A stretch of DNA of 64,000 nucleotides from Dethiosulfatibacter aminovorans DSM 17477 (GTDB taxonomy: Bacteria; Bacillota; Clostridia; Tissierellales; Dethiosulfatibacteraceae): the NCBI RefSeq assembly GCF_900142005.1, contig NZ_FQZL01000008.1, positions 62,001-126,000 on the forward strand, given 5' to 3'. Below the pieces are notes generated by a model. That model was not told the origin of the DNA, searched no databases, and saw only the letters and a program-made list of their open reading frames with translations. The translations under genes and the position numbers were made by a program. Positions 52,600-62,996 of the stretch are shown here, one piece after another (within the stretch, counting starts at the first letter, position 1; each line of letters opens with the position of its first letter).

Positions 52600-53019
52600 C
52601 TATATGAACAGGGTTATGGAAGAATCCCTGGCTTCCTGTATATATGTGCCTACGGCTCCATATTCATCTATCAGTTCTTCAGCCATGTCCTTCCTTTCTA
52701 TTCCCATGATTTCCATTGTCATTTCGCATGCGATGACTTTTCCGCCAAGTTCCTTGAAATCTGACATGAGCCTTTCAACCGGTGCCACATTTTTCTTTTT
52801 CATCCTCATTTTCATTATCAGTTTTCCAAGTCCAAGAAAATTCATTTTTGACAATGGGCCCTGGGACAAGCCGTTTTTTTTCAGTCTCAACAATCCCCAA
52901 AATGTAAAATACAAGGATGCCTCCATACCCATTGCAAGAGCTCCATTAGCGACAATGAGGGAGCTGTTGAGTTTGTCCATGTCCCCGCTGTGTACTATAA
53001 TGGTAGCTTTTTCACTCAT
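52600..53019 (-). CDS. DsrE-family sulfur-transfer protein
   Basis: A 139-residue DsrE/F-like protein: IIVHSGDMDKLNSSLIVANGALAMG, basic loop LIMKMRMKKKNV, and a conserved Cys in GGKVIACEMTMEIMGI that can carry persulfide. It lies between the TusA-like gene (12 bp) and the NifS-like gene (10 bp), so it probably relays sulfur in the same chain. Ends in TAG. Confidence 0.85.
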   Translation of the reverse strand: MSEKATIIVHSGDMDKLNSSLIVANGALAMGMEASLYFTFWGLLRLKKNGLSQGPLSKMNFLGLGKLIMKMRMKKKNVAPVERLMSDFKELGGKVIACEMTMEIMGIERKDMAEELIDEYGAVGTYIQEARDSSITLFI

Positions 53020-53031
53020 GAAGAAACCTCC

Positions 53032-53253
53032 TTATTTCCTTATTACTATTATCCACTCATCTTCATTTTCTTCTATGCTTTCAACAATGACGGACAAGGC
53101 TTCTGCCGCCATTGGTATCTCTTTTTTTGATGCGGCGTGGGTGCCCCGTATAATTATTCTGTCTCCTGGAGAAGCCTTCCTGTGGGCTTTTCGCATCTCT
53201 ACCAGTGGAACGGGACAAGTTTCTCCTCTAACGTCAATATTAATGTCAGCCAT
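53032..53253 (-). CDS. TusA/SirA-like sulfur carrier
   Basis: A 73-residue TusA-family protein with the active motif GETCPVPLVEMRKA. The Cys accepts persulfide and hands it to partners. First gene of the four-gene sulfur operon tusA-dsrE-nifS-nifU. AGGAGG precedes the start. Confidence 0.92.
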   Translation of the reverse strand: MADINIDVRGETCPVPLVEMRKAHRKASPGDRIIIRGTHAASKKEIPMAAEALSVIVESIEENEDEWIIVIRK

Positions 53254-53447
53254 GATATCCTCCTTTCTGAATATTGTTGATTATTTAGTATTCAAGCAGC
53301 ATATTTTCATCTACATTTACTGTATTTTGTTGTCTATATTATAATTGTAATACTTGTTTGGTGATTTGTAAAACGGGCTAATGACAGTAATGAAGTGAGG
53401 GTTTTTACTTAATATTAACTTTAATTATTGTTGTATCGGTGATAGGC

Positions 53448-53476
53448 TTGACTTATGGATGAATTGCAAGTAGAAT
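53448..53476 (+). promoter_or_regulatory. uvrB promoter P1
   Basis: TTGACT (53448-53453), 17-bp spacer, TAGAAT (53471-53476), just upstream of the LexA box. Confidence 0.75.
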
Positions 53477-53487
53477 AGAAACACACC

Positions 53488-53501
53488 CGAACAAAAGTTC
53501 G
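53488..53501. promoter_or_regulatory. LexA (Cheo) box upstream of uvrB
   Basis: CGAAC-AAAA-GTTCG, a perfect match to the Gram-positive LexA box CGAACNNNNGTTCG, extended to CCGAAC...GTTCGG. It overlaps the expected start of P1 transcription, so uvrB is SOS-controlled. Confidence 0.92.
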
Positions 53502-53574
53502 GCAGACTCTTTGGTGGATGACTGCACCATAATGCTTGATATTATTTGGATGACAGTCTGCAATAGAGTATAAT
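53502..53574 (+). promoter_or_regulatory. Inverted repeat and second uvrB promoter P2
   Basis: GCAGACT (53502-53508) pairs with AGTCTGC (53555-53561). Overlapping it, TTGGAT (53546-53551) and TATAAT (53569-53574) form a second promoter with a 17-bp spacer, downstream of the LexA box. Confidence 0.6.
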
Positions 53575-53662
53575 AATAAGTAATCAAGTTATATCATTTT
53601 TTGATATCGAGACTGACTTGAATTAAATGAAGAAGCTATTATGTTGAATCAAGAGGTAGTTT

Positions 53663-55663
53663 ATGGAAAAAACAGGAACATTTAAAATAAAATCCGAGTA
53701 CAAGCCCACGGGAGACCAGCCCCAGGCTGTTGAGAAGCTGGCAAATGGAATAATGGGAAACAAGAAGTTCCAGACACTTCTGGGAGTTACGGGATCAGGA
53801 AAGACCTTCACCATGGCAAACATCATAGAGAAGGTCCAAAGACCAACCCTTGTAATAGCTCACAACAAGACTCTTGCGGCACAGCTGTGCTCCGAGTTGA
53901 AGGAATACTTCCCCGACAATGCAGTGGAGTACTTCGTAAGCTACTACGACTACTATCAGCCGGAAGCCTATGTACCTTCATCGGACACATATATAGAAAA
54001 GGATTCGTCAGTCAATGATGAAATAGACAAGCTGAGGCACTCGGCTACTGCGGCCCTGTTTGAAAGAAGGGATGTAATAATAGTAGCCTCAGTATCATGC
54101 ATATATGGACTTGGCAGTCCCGTTGACTATGAAGATCTCGTCATATCCCTGAGGCCTGGAATGGTAAGGGACAGGGATGATATAATCACCAAGCTTATTG
54201 AGATACAGTACAAGAGAAACGATATAAACTTCACCCGTGGGACTTTCAGGGTCAGGGGTGACGTACTTGAAATATTCCCCGCATCTTCTTCAGAGGAGGC
54301 TGTGAGGATTGAGTTTTTCGGCGACGAGGTTGAAAGGATAACGGAAGTGAATTCCGTAACAGGGGAGATTCTCGGCAGAAGGAAGCATATCTCCATCTAT
54401 CCTGCATCCCACTACGCAACTACTGAGGAAAACATACAGAGAGCCGTAGGGAGCATAGGAGAGGAGCTGGTTGTGAGGCTGAAGGAATTCAGGGACGAGA
54501 ACAAGCTTGTGGAAGCCCAGCGCCTTGAACAGAGGACAAAATACGACATAGAGATGCTCAGGGAAATGGGATTCTGCAGCGGAATAGAAAACTATTCAAG
54601 ACATATAAACAATCTTCCTCCTGGAACCAGGCCGTACACACTTATAGACTATTTTCCAGATGACTTCCTTATGATAATAGACGAGTCACATGTCACGGTA
54701 CCCCAGGTAAGGGGAATGTTCAACGGTGACAGGGCCAGAAAGCAGACTTTGGTGGATTTTGGTTTCAGGCTGCCGTCGGCACTCGACAACAGGCCCCTGC
54801 AGTTTTCCGAGTTTGAGAACAAGATAAACACTGTCGTGTTCGTCAGTGCCACTCCCGGACCTTACGAGTACGAACATTCCGAAAATACCGCCGAACAGAT
54901 TATAAGGCCTACGGGACTCATAGATCCTGAAATAACTGTCAAGCCTGTTGATGGTCAAATAGACGACCTGATAAATGAAATAAGAAAAACAGTGGAGAAG
55001 GACCAGAGGGTTCTTGTAACAACCCTTACCAAGAGGATGTCGGAAGACCTTACCTTCTATTTCAAGGATGTGGGCATTAATGTAAGGTATCTCCACTCCG
55101 ACATAGATACCATCGAGCGGATGGAGATTCTAAGGGATCTGAGACTCGGTAAGTTTGACGTACTCATAGGTATAAACCTCCTAAGGGAGGGTCTTGACCT
55201 GCCTGAGGTTTCTCTTGTTGCCATTCTCGACGCGGACAAGGAGGGTCTCTTCAGGTCGGAGACCTCACTGATACAGACCATAGGAAGGGCAGCAAGGAAT
55301 ATTGACGGCCGTGTCATAATGTACGCCGACAGCATTACGCGGTCCATGGACAGGGCCATATCCGAGACCAACAGAAGAAGAAGAATACAGGAGGAGTACA
55401 ATAAAGAGCACGGTATAACTCCCCAGTCAATAGTTAAAAATGTAAGAGAAGTAATAGAGGCAACTACGGCAGCCGAGGAGGAAGAGGAATATATCGTTGA
55501 CGGCAAGCCTGTTGAGATACACAGCGAGAAGGACCTTCTGAAGCTTATAGACAAGCTCAACGAGGAAATGATGGAAGCGGCCAGGAACCTCGAATTCGAA
55601 AAAGCCGCAACAATCAGGGACGAAATCAAGAAGATGAAGAAACTGAGCAAAATAATGATGTAA
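53663..55663 (+). CDS. uvrB: Excinuclease ABC subunit B
   Basis: UvrB is the damage-verifying helicase of nucleotide excision repair. The 666-residue protein has Walker [10 protein letters not shown], the beta-hairpin region [20 protein letters not shown], helicase motifs ([14 protein letters not shown]) and the C-terminal UVR motif ([22 protein letters not shown]) for UvrC contact. Under a LexA box. Confidence 0.98.
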   Translation: MEKTGTFKIKSEYKPTGDQPQAVEKLANGIMGNKKFQTLLGVTGSGKTFTMANIIEKVQRPTLVIAHNKTLAAQLCSELKEYFPDNAVEYFVSYYDYYQPEAYVPSSDTYIEKDSSVNDEIDKLRHSATAALFERRDVIIVASVSCIYGLGSPVDYEDLVISLRPGMVRDRDDIITKLIEIQYKRNDINFTRGTFRVRGDVLEIFPASSSEEAVRIEFFGDEVERITEVNSVTGEILGRRKHISIYPASHYATTEENIQRAVGSIGEELVVRLKEFRDENKLVEAQRLEQRTKYDIEMLREMGFCSGIENYSRHINNLPPGTRPYTLIDYFPDDFLMIIDESHVTVPQVRGMFNGDRARKQTLVDFGFRLPSALDNRPLQFSEFENKINTVVFVSATPGPYEYEHSENTAEQIIRPTGLIDPEITVKPVDGQIDDLINEIRKTVEKDQRVLVTTLTKRMSEDLTFYFKDVGINVRYLHSDIDTIERMEILRDLRLGKFDVLIGINLLREGLDLPEVSLVAILDADKEGLFRSETSLIQTIGRAARNIDGRVIMYADSITRSMDRAISETNRRRRIQEEYNKEHGITPQSIVKNVREVIEATTAAEEEEEYIVDGKPVEIHSEKDLLKLIDKLNEEMMEAARNLEFEKAATIRDEIKKMKKLSKIMM

Positions 55664-55771
55664 AATTAGTGTAGCTTCATTAGATTTGATGTAGGTGATT
55701 TTGCATCGTAACATTAATTTAGAACATAATAAGTATAATTAAATATAAAATAAGTAGAAAAACGAGGAAAT

Positions 55772-58585
55772 ATGGAAAACAAAATTGTAGTTAAAGGTGC
55801 CAAAGAGCACAACCTTAAAAACATAGATGTGGAGATTCCACGAGACAAGATGATAGTATTCACGGGACTAAGCGGATCGGGAAAGTCTTCTCTTGCATTT
55901 GACACCATATATGCAGAGGGTCAGAGAAGATATGTGGAGAGTCTGTCTTCCTATGCCAGGCAGTTTCTGGGGCAGATGGAAAAGCCGGATGTTGAGTATA
56001 TTGAAGGACTTTCTCCAGCCATATCCATCGACCAGAAGACGACAAACAGAAATCCAAGGTCGACTGTGGGCACTGTAACGGAAATCCACGACTACCTTAG
56101 ACTTCTTTATGCTAGGGTTGGAGTGCCTCATTGTCCCAACTGCGGAAGGGAAGTGTCATCCCAGTCAATAGACCAGATAATTGATGCTGTCATGGAATAT
56201 CCGGAAAGGACAAGAATTCAGATAATGGCTCCAGTTGTAAGAGGACAGAAGGGCACCCATGCCAAGCTTCTTGCAGCCATGAAAAAGGAAGGCTATGTAA
56301 GGGTAAGGATAGACGGAGAAGCACATGAGCTGGAAGATGAAATAAAACTGGACAAGAACATCAAGCACGATATAGAAATAGTCATAGACAGGATAATCAT
56401 CAAGGAAGGTATAGGAAAGAGACTGACGGACTCCGTGGAAAGCGCACTTGAGCTGGCGGAAGGGCTGGTCTATGTAGATGTGATAGACGGCGAGGGCATG
56501 CTCTACAGTACGGAGTTTGCATGCACACACTGCAACATGAACATAGGGGAAATAACACCAAGGATATTTTCCTTCAACAGCCCCTTCGGAATGTGCAATG
56601 CATGCAACGGCCTCGGAGTGAACAAGGAGATAAGTGTTGACCTTGTACTTCCCAACATGGACCTTTCAATACCTGAAAGGGCAGTTGCCCCTTTTGGAGC
56701 GGACAAGAACGGCTACTATTTTCAGATATTCAAGGCAATTGCGGACCACCACGGATTTGACATAGACAAGCCATTGAAGGAAGCGCCCAAGGAGTTCATA
56801 GATGAGCTGCTTTATGGAACGGGCAGAAGGAAGATAACAGTAGATTTTGAAAGCAAGTTCAATGGAAGAAGGGTTTTTACAAAAGAGTTCGAAGGTGTTG
56901 TGAACAATCTTGAAAGAAGATATTCGGAAACAAGGTCCCACGACATGAGAGAATGGATTGAAAGCTATATGGTTGAGAAGCCATGCCATGTCTGTGAAGG
57001 GGCAAGGCTGAATCCAAACGCCTTGGCGGTCACCATTGATGGAGTGAACATACACGAGCTTTCATCAATGGCCATAGGAAAGATACTGGATTTTCTTTCA
57101 AAACTTAAGCTTGACGACAGAAGGGCATTCATAGCGGAGCAGATACTGAAGGAAATAAATGAAAGGCTTGGTTTTCTGGTCAATGTCGGACTTGATTACC
57201 TTACCCTGAGCAGAAATGCAGGAACGTTGTCGGGAGGCGAATCCCAGCGTATAAGACTTGCTACCCAGATTGGATCGAGTCTGGTTGGAGTGCTTTACGT
57301 ACTTGACGAGCCAAGCATAGGTCTTCACCAGAGGGACAACGGCAGGCTAATAGAAACATTGAGGGGACTTACGGATATAGGAAACACACTTATAATCGTG
57401 GAACATGACGAGGAAACAATACATGCTGCGGACCATGTGCTTGACATAGGACCAGGAGCTGGAATACACGGCGGTGAAATAGTGGCCCAGGGTACTGTTG
57501 AGGAAATAATAAGCAACAAGGAATCGATTACGGGACAGTACCTGAGCGGGGAGAAAAAAATCGAGGTTCCTTCCTCCAGAAGGAAGGGCAATGGCAGCAG
57601 CATAACGGTAAAGGGGGCCGCCCAGAACAACCTGAAGGACATAGATGCGGAAATACCGCTTGGAACCTTTACATGCATAACAGGAGTTTCTGGTTCAGGA
57701 AAGAGTTCCCTCATTAACGAGATACTTTACAAGGGAATATACAGGAAGTTCCACAAGAGCAGGGTAGTTCCCGGAAAGCATGACGAAATACTGGGAATTG
57801 AAAACATAGACAAGATAATAAATATAGACCAGTCACCAATCGGAAGAACTCCAAGGTCCAATCCGGCAACCTATACCAAGGTATTCGACCAGATCAGGGA
57901 TCTTTTCGCCATGACTCTTGAAGCCAAGACAAGAGGGTATAAGAAGGGGAGGTTCTCCTTCAATGTCAAGGGTGGAAGATGTGAGTCCTGCAAGGGAGAT
58001 GGAATCATAAAGATAGAGATGCACTTCCTTCCCGATGTCTATGTCCCCTGCGAAGTCTGCAAGGGTAAAAGGTACAACAGGGAAACGCTGGAGGTCAAGT
58101 ACAAGGGCAAGAACATAAACGAGGTCCTTGATATGTCAGTTGAGGAAGCGCTGGAGTTTTTCGACAGCATACCAGGCATAATGAACAAGCTTAAGACCAT
58201 GAATGATGTAGGGCTCGGATACATAAAGCTTGGGCAGCCGTCTACACAACTGTCCGGTGGAGAGGCTCAGAGAATCAAGCTGGCGTCGGAATTGAGCAAG
58301 AGGAGTACCGGCAAGACATTGTATATTCTTGACGAACCTACTACAGGACTTCACATGGCTGATGTTCACAAGCTTATACAGGTTCTCAACAGGCTTGTTG
58401 AAAGCGGCAATACGGTGGTTGTAATAGAGCACAACCTTGATGTGATCAAGACTGCAGACTATATTCTTGATCTTGGGCCTGAAGGTGGAGACAAGGGAGG
58501 GCTTATAATCGCCAGGGGAACTCCTGAGGAGCTGGTCAAGGTGAAAGGTTCATATACGGGGGAATACCTCAAAAAAATCTTATAA
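55772..58585 (+). CDS. uvrA: Excinuclease ABC subunit A
   Basis: UvrA scans DNA for damage and loads UvrB. The 937-residue double ABC ATPase shows GLSGSGKSS and GVSGSGKSS Walker A motifs, two [18 protein letters not shown] signatures and zinc fingers (CPNCG, CTHCNM/CNACNG, CESCKG/CEVCKG). It lies 108 bp after uvrB, probably in the same transcript. Confidence 0.98.
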   Translation: MENKIVVKGAKEHNLKNIDVEIPRDKMIVFTGLSGSGKSSLAFDTIYAEGQRRYVESLSSYARQFLGQMEKPDVEYIEGLSPAISIDQKTTNRNPRSTVGTVTEIHDYLRLLYARVGVPHCPNCGREVSSQSIDQIIDAVMEYPERTRIQIMAPVVRGQKGTHAKLLAAMKKEGYVRVRIDGEAHELEDEIKLDKNIKHDIEIVIDRIIIKEGIGKRLTDSVESALELAEGLVYVDVIDGEGMLYSTEFACTHCNMNIGEITPRIFSFNSPFGMCNACNGLGVNKEISVDLVLPNMDLSIPERAVAPFGADKNGYYFQIFKAIADHHGFDIDKPLKEAPKEFIDELLYGTGRRKITVDFESKFNGRRVFTKEFEGVVNNLERRYSETRSHDMREWIESYMVEKPCHVCEGARLNPNALAVTIDGVNIHELSSMAIGKILDFLSKLKLDDRRAFIAEQILKEINERLGFLVNVGLDYLTLSRNAGTLSGGESQRIRLATQIGSSLVGVLYVLDEPSIGLHQRDNGRLIETLRGLTDIGNTLIIVEHDEETIHAADHVLDIGPGAGIHGGEIVAQGTVEEIISNKESITGQYLSGEKKIEVPSSRRKGNGSSITVKGAAQNNLKDIDAEIPLGTFTCITGVSGSGKSSLINEILYKGIYRKFHKSRVVPGKHDEILGIENIDKIINIDQSPIGRTPRSNPATYTKVFDQIRDLFAMTLEAKTRGYKKGRFSFNVKGGRCESCKGDGIIKIEMHFLPDVYVPCEVCKGKRYNRETLEVKYKGKNINEVLDMSVEEALEFFDSIPGIMNKLKTMNDVGLGYIKLGQPSTQLSGGEAQRIKLASELSKRSTGKTLYILDEPTTGLHMADVHKLIQVLNRLVESGNTVVVIEHNLDVIKTADYILDLGPEGGDKGGLIIARGTPEELVKVKGSYTGEYLKKIL

Positions 58586-58636
58586 TTGTTGAATATTGAA
58601 TACCAAAGTTGTATAATTTTATCAGTGGGTGATAGG

Positions 58637-59557
58637 ATGGATAATACAGAATTGTTGAGTCTTCCACAGGCCGTAATAGATGTGCTGCCTGTAGGCATAG
58701 TGCAATGCGGCCTTGTTTTGGATGATGATTCAAATATAAAAGACATAAGAATATTAAAAGCCAACAAAGGCATAAAGGAAATTACAGGATACAACAACTA
58801 TGAGCTTTACAACAAGACAATGAAGGAGCTTTTTCCTTCAATAAGTGAATCCGTATACGACTGGATTAAAATACTTGGTGAAGCTGCACTTTATGTTGGA
58901 AAAAAACATATTGAACAGTACATGAACATGTTTGATAAGTATCTTAGCATTGATGTAGTAAGCATAGAGAAGAACAGCTTCTATTTGGTGATGGATGATA
59001 TTACGGACAAGAAGGAATTCAACAGGAATATTCTTGAAAAGGACAGCGAAATCAACTATATCAACGAAGAACTTAGAAAGAAGGCAAATCTTGACAATAT
59101 GACACTTGCATACAATTACCAGTTCATAATGAAGCTTCTTAAGGAAGAGGCTGCTGCCGCAAATGAGGGAATAAAAAAATTCACTGTCGCCCTTTTGGAT
59201 ATTGACGGATTTACTGAAATAAACAGGAATCACGGGATTGAAATTGGAGACAGGGTTCTTGAGGAAACATCGGAAGCCTTGAAGAACAGTATGAGGAAAA
59301 TCGACTCTCTTGCAAGAACAGGAGGGGATGAGTTCCTTCTGCTCCTTACAAATGTAGATATAAACATAGCAAAGATAGTCATAGAAAGGATGAGAACCCA
59401 GCTTGATCTGGATGTTCGAGCCATTGAAGGTGAAAATATAACACTAAGCGGAGCCGTTCTTGAATATGAAGGCGGAGGCTGTGAAGCATTTTACCACAAG
59501 CTGAGGGACAAGCTGGCAAAGGCAAAATCCCTTGGATACAACACAATCATTTTTTAA
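58637..59557 (+). CDS. PAS-GGDEF protein (diguanylate cyclase)
   Basis: A 306-residue protein. A PAS-like sensor (DVLPVGIVQCGLVLDDDSNIK, ITGYNNYELYNKTMKELFPS) is followed by a coiled coil and a GGDEF domain with DNMTLAYNYQF and the intact site RTGGDEFLLL. A cyclic-di-GMP synthase is expected. It lies between uvrA and uvrC, an unusual place. Start 58637 has GGGTGATAGG; the upstream ATG-less extension overlaps uvrA spacing. Confidence 0.9.
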   Translation: MDNTELLSLPQAVIDVLPVGIVQCGLVLDDDSNIKDIRILKANKGIKEITGYNNYELYNKTMKELFPSISESVYDWIKILGEAALYVGKKHIEQYMNMFDKYLSIDVVSIEKNSFYLVMDDITDKKEFNRNILEKDSEINYINEELRKKANLDNMTLAYNYQFIMKLLKEEAAAANEGIKKFTVALLDIDGFTEINRNHGIEIGDRVLEETSEALKNSMRKIDSLARTGGDEFLLLLTNVDINIAKIVIERMRTQLDLDVRAIEGENITLSGAVLEYEGGGCEAFYHKLRDKLAKAKSLGYNTIIF

Positions 59558-59564
59558 GGCGCGT

Positions 59565-59624
59565 GGAAAGTTTACTTTAAACAAAACACCAATGCTTCAA
59601 GGCGTTTTGATATTTCAACTTTCC
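59565..59624. repeat. Double-stem hairpin repeat, copy B
   Basis: Outer stem GGAAAGTT/AACTTTCC (59565-59572, 59617-59624) and inner AAAACACC/GGCGTTTT (59583-59590, 59601-59608, one mismatch), loop AATGCTTCAA. Compared with copy A (30181) the outer stem changes A-T to G-C on both sides. Confidence 0.8.
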
Positions 59625-59658
59625 TAAGCTGCGAGAATTAGCTGCAAAAGTTAGTACT

Positions 59659-59689
59659 AAAGCTCCATATAAATCATATGGAGCTTTTT
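59659..59689 (+). terminator. Terminator before uvrC
   Basis: AAAGCTCCATAT (59659-59670) pairs with ATATGGAGCTTT (59676-59687), loop of 5, then Ts. It sits 17 bp before the uvrC start. Confidence 0.88.
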
Positions 59690-59705
59690 CTTACCGGGAG
59701 AAAGA

Positions 59706-61562
59706 ATGTTTGATATAAAGGAAGAGCTTAAGAAGATTCCTGACAATCCTGGAATCTACCTTATGAAGGACAAGAAGGATGAAGTAATATACATTGGGAA
59801 GGCAAAGAACCTGAAGAAGAGGGTTAAGCAGTATTTTCAGTCGAGGAACCATGCGGGCAAGATACAGCAGATGATATCCAATATTGATTCCTTCGAATAT
59901 ATTATTACGGATTCCGAACTTGAAGCATTGATGCTTGAAGCCAATTTCATAAAGAAATACAGGCCCAAATACAATACCATGCTTATGGATGACAAGCAAT
60001 ATCCATATATAAAGGTTACAGTCAGCGAAAAATTTCCAAGGGTCATGAAGGTAAGACAGATTAAAAAGGACGGAAGCAAGTATTTCGGACCCTATACCAG
60101 TGCCTACGCCGTCAAGCAGACCATAGAAAGCATAAGGAATATATTCAAGATAAGAAACTGCAGTCTTAAGATAGTGACGGGGAAGGAAAATTCGAGACCA
60201 TGCCTGAACTACTATATAGACAGGTGCAAGGGACCCTGTATAGGCAAGGTTGACAGTGACGAGTACAGGAAAGGAATCGATGAAGTTCTACAGCTGCTTA
60301 ATGGAAGGGAAGACAGACTTATAGATATTCTTGAAGAAAGGATGCTGGAGGCTTCTGAAAATCTGCAGTTTGAACATGCTGCAGAATACAGGGACAGGAT
60401 AGCAGCTATAAGAAATCTCACCGACAAGCAGAAGATTACCAATACCAACCTTAAGGACATGGATGTCATAGGGCTGGCCATTGGAGAAAGTGATGCCATA
60501 GTCCAGATATTCTTCATAAGAGGAGGAAAAGTAGTCGGAAAGGAAGACTATCTTATGACAAGAAACCTGGAGGACGATGCTTCGGACCTTGTATCCTCTT
60601 TTGTCAAACAGTACTATTCGGGTACTGTATACATTCCGAAGGAAATATATATTGAAACTGAAATTACGGACCAGGACCTTGTATCCCAATGGCTTGGAGA
60701 AAAAAGAGGAAACAAGGTGGAGCTTAAGATTCCTGTAAAGGGTGAGAAAAGCATGCTCATGAAGATGGTCAAGAAGAATGCTGAAGAAAAGCTTCAAAAG
60801 GATATAGAGAAGATAAAGGTAAGAAGGAAAGAAAACCATGACGCCCTTGAGGAGCTTTCGGAACTTATTGGACTGGAGCATATTCCATTGAGGGTTGAGG
60901 GTTACGACATATCCAACATACAGGGCGTGGAAAATGTTGGCTCCATGGTTGTGCTGGAGGAAGGCGAGTTCAAGAAGAGCAGCTACAGAAGATTCAGAAT
61001 CAAGGAAGTAATGGGTCAGGATGACTATGGCTCCATGGAAGAGATGCTTGAGAGAAGAATTAACAGGGGTTTAAGGGAGAGCAGCCTGACAGAGGAAAAG
61101 AAAGGCTTTGGAAAGTTGCCGGACCTTATACTGGTAGACGGAGGCAAGGGTCATGTCAATATAGCAGAGGAAGTGCTGAAGGATCATGGTCTAAGGATTC
61201 CAGTTGCTGGGATGGTAAAAGACGACAAGCATGCCACCAGGGGACTTATTTATGAGAACAAGGAAATAATGCTGTTAAGAAACACCAAACTCTATCGTCT
61301 CATAAGCTCCATGCAGAATGAGGTTCACAGGTTTGCAATAAGCTACCACAGAAATCTTCGAAAGAAGAACACCTTCAAAACTGTTTTGGACAATATAGAA
61401 GGAATTGGTGAAAAGAGGAAGCTTGAACTCATTAAGCATTTTGGCTCCGTAGAAGGAGTAAAGAAGGCATCTCTTGATGAACTTGAGAATGCACCTCGGA
61501 TGAACAGCAAGGCGGCAAAAAATGTATTTGAATTCTTTAACAAGGAAGGTAATGTCAAATGA
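59706..61562 (+). CDS. uvrC: Excinuclease ABC subunit C
   Basis: UvrC makes both incisions in excision repair. The 618-residue protein has the GIY-YIG nuclease (PGIYLMKDKKDEVIYIGKAK), UVR motif (LQFEHAAEYRDRIAAIRN), the RNase H-like half (VEGYDISNIQG, LVDGGKGH) and tandem HhH motifs at the end (IEGIGEKRKLELIKHFGS). It overlaps hprK by 4 bp. Confidence 0.98.
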   Translation: MFDIKEELKKIPDNPGIYLMKDKKDEVIYIGKAKNLKKRVKQYFQSRNHAGKIQQMISNIDSFEYIITDSELEALMLEANFIKKYRPKYNTMLMDDKQYPYIKVTVSEKFPRVMKVRQIKKDGSKYFGPYTSAYAVKQTIESIRNIFKIRNCSLKIVTGKENSRPCLNYYIDRCKGPCIGKVDSDEYRKGIDEVLQLLNGREDRLIDILEERMLEASENLQFEHAAEYRDRIAAIRNLTDKQKITNTNLKDMDVIGLAIGESDAIVQIFFIRGGKVVGKEDYLMTRNLEDDASDLVSSFVKQYYSGTVYIPKEIYIETEITDQDLVSQWLGEKRGNKVELKIPVKGEKSMLMKMVKKNAEEKLQKDIEKIKVRRKENHDALEELSELIGLEHIPLRVEGYDISNIQGVENVGSMVVLEEGEFKKSSYRRFRIKEVMGQDDYGSMEEMLERRINRGLRESSLTEEKKGFGKLPDLILVDGGKGHVNIAEEVLKDHGLRIPVAGMVKDDKHATRGLIYENKEIMLLRNTKLYRLISSMQNEVHRFAISYHRNLRKKNTFKTVLDNIEGIGEKRKLELIKHFGSVEGVKKASLDELENAPRMNSKAAKNVFEFFNKEGNVK

Positions 61563-62482
61563 AATTGATTTCAATCAGGGAAATTGTGGAGGGTCTGGAC
61601 CTGGAAGTGATATTTATGCCGGAGGGCAGGGAAGCCCATGTGCAAAATGCGGACCTTATCAGGCCGGGACTGCAGCTGGCCGGGTATTTTGACATGTTCA
61701 GCTACGAAAGGATACAGGTAATTGGAAAGACGGAATCGAATTATATCAGCACCCTAAGCGGTGGAATAAAGATCAACAGGCTCAATAAGATTTTTGCCTA
61801 CCCCATACCAGCGGTAATAGTGGGAAATGGGATGGAGGTTGATCCCACCATGGTTTATTGTGCAAAGAAACATGGAAGAGCTCTTCTTAGGAGCCCTGAA
61901 AGAACCACCAAGCTTATCAGGGACCTTGGAATCTTTATAGAGGACAAGCTTGCCCCCGAAAAAACCATACACGGAGTCTTAATGGAGGTGTATGGAGTGG
62001 GTGTACTCATCAGAGGACAAAGCGGCATAGGGAAAAGTGAGACGGCCCTTGAACTCATCAAGAAGGGACACCGACTTATAGCGGATGATGCCGTAATAAT
62101 GAGAATGATAGACAACAGCATAGAATGCACATCTCCTCCCCTTACCAGGCACCTTCTTGAAATAAGGGGAGTTGGGATAATCGACATCAAATACATGTAC
62201 GGAGTAGGATCTGTAAAGATAAAGCAGAAGCTTGGACTCATCCTTGACCTTGAGGAATGGGACCAGAAGCAGATTTATGACAGGCTTGGCTTCGACAGTG
62301 AATACGAGAATATTTTCGGAGTTGACATTCCAAAATCGAGAATTCCGGTAAGAATAGGAAGAAATACATCCATGATAGTGGAGGTTGCAGCCATGAATCT
62401 GAGACAGAAGCTCCTGGGATACTCAATAGAAGAGGAATACAACAAAAGATTTATGGACAATATAAACAGCGGTAATATGTAA
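61559..62482 (+). CDS. hprK: HPr kinase/phosphorylase
   Basis: HprK phosphorylates and dephosphorylates Ser46 of HPr and so controls carbon catabolite repression in Firmicutes. The 307-residue protein has the P-loop GQSGIGKSETALELIKKGH, ADDAV, and the HprK signature EIRGVGIIDI followed by the C-terminal RNTSMIVEVAAMN. ATGA overlap with uvrC shows translational coupling. Confidence 0.97.
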   Translation: MKLISIREIVEGLDLEVIFMPEGREAHVQNADLIRPGLQLAGYFDMFSYERIQVIGKTESNYISTLSGGIKINRLNKIFAYPIPAVIVGNGMEVDPTMVYCAKKHGRALLRSPERTTKLIRDLGIFIEDKLAPEKTIHGVLMEVYGVGVLIRGQSGIGKSETALELIKKGHRLIADDAVIMRMIDNSIECTSPPLTRHLLEIRGVGIIDIKYMYGVGSVKIKQKLGLILDLEEWDQKQIYDRLGFDSEYENIFGVDIPKSRIPVRIGRNTSMIVEVAAMNLRQKLLGYSIEEEYNKRFMDNINSGNM

Positions 62483-62996
62483 GAGTTATCCGAAATAAAT
62501 TATTTAAGTAGTTTTGTGTCGGAAATCATAAATTGTCCTTGAAAATATATGGATTGTATTTTAAAAGTGAACATAGTACTTCTTGAAATAGACATATGAC
62601 ATAGGGATTGAATCCATGAAAACAGCAAATGTTGAAAAAGAGGTTGCTTTGAAAGTGGATTTGTGTTCCTTGCATGACACATATATGACTGGGAAAATCG
62701 TTTCAATGCCTAATTAATTTAAAACGCGATTTTCGGTTTTAAATAAATAAAACATCAAAAAAACTTAATTTTTCTTTCAAAAAACAATTTTAACCAATGG
62801 AAGTTAGGAAAACATATTGCAGGGAAAAAACTTTTGACTTGCTAAAATAGGTTTTTTTATGCCTGGCTAAATAAATAAAGGAGGAAAATGCGAAAAACAT
62901 TATGTTTCCCTATTGACGATTGGAACTGCACATATTATACTTAATTGTAACTGTTCTGCATATTGTATACAAGATAACCAAGGAGGTTAGTTTTAA
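62483..62996 (+). promoter_or_regulatory. AT-rich intergenic region with the PFOR promoter
   Basis: About 510 bp without a supported gene. The only clear signals are near its end: TTGACG (62913-62918), 17-bp spacer, TATACT (62936-62941), then AAGGAGG at 62980-62986. A 19-codon ORF at 62888 overlaps this promoter and is not credited. No terminator for hprK was convincing. Confidence 0.7.

Noticed and set aside
62888..62944. 19-codon ORF ahead of the PFOR gene (possible leader peptide)
   Set aside because: The PFOR promoter lies inside it and the ribosome site is only 3 nt from the ATG.
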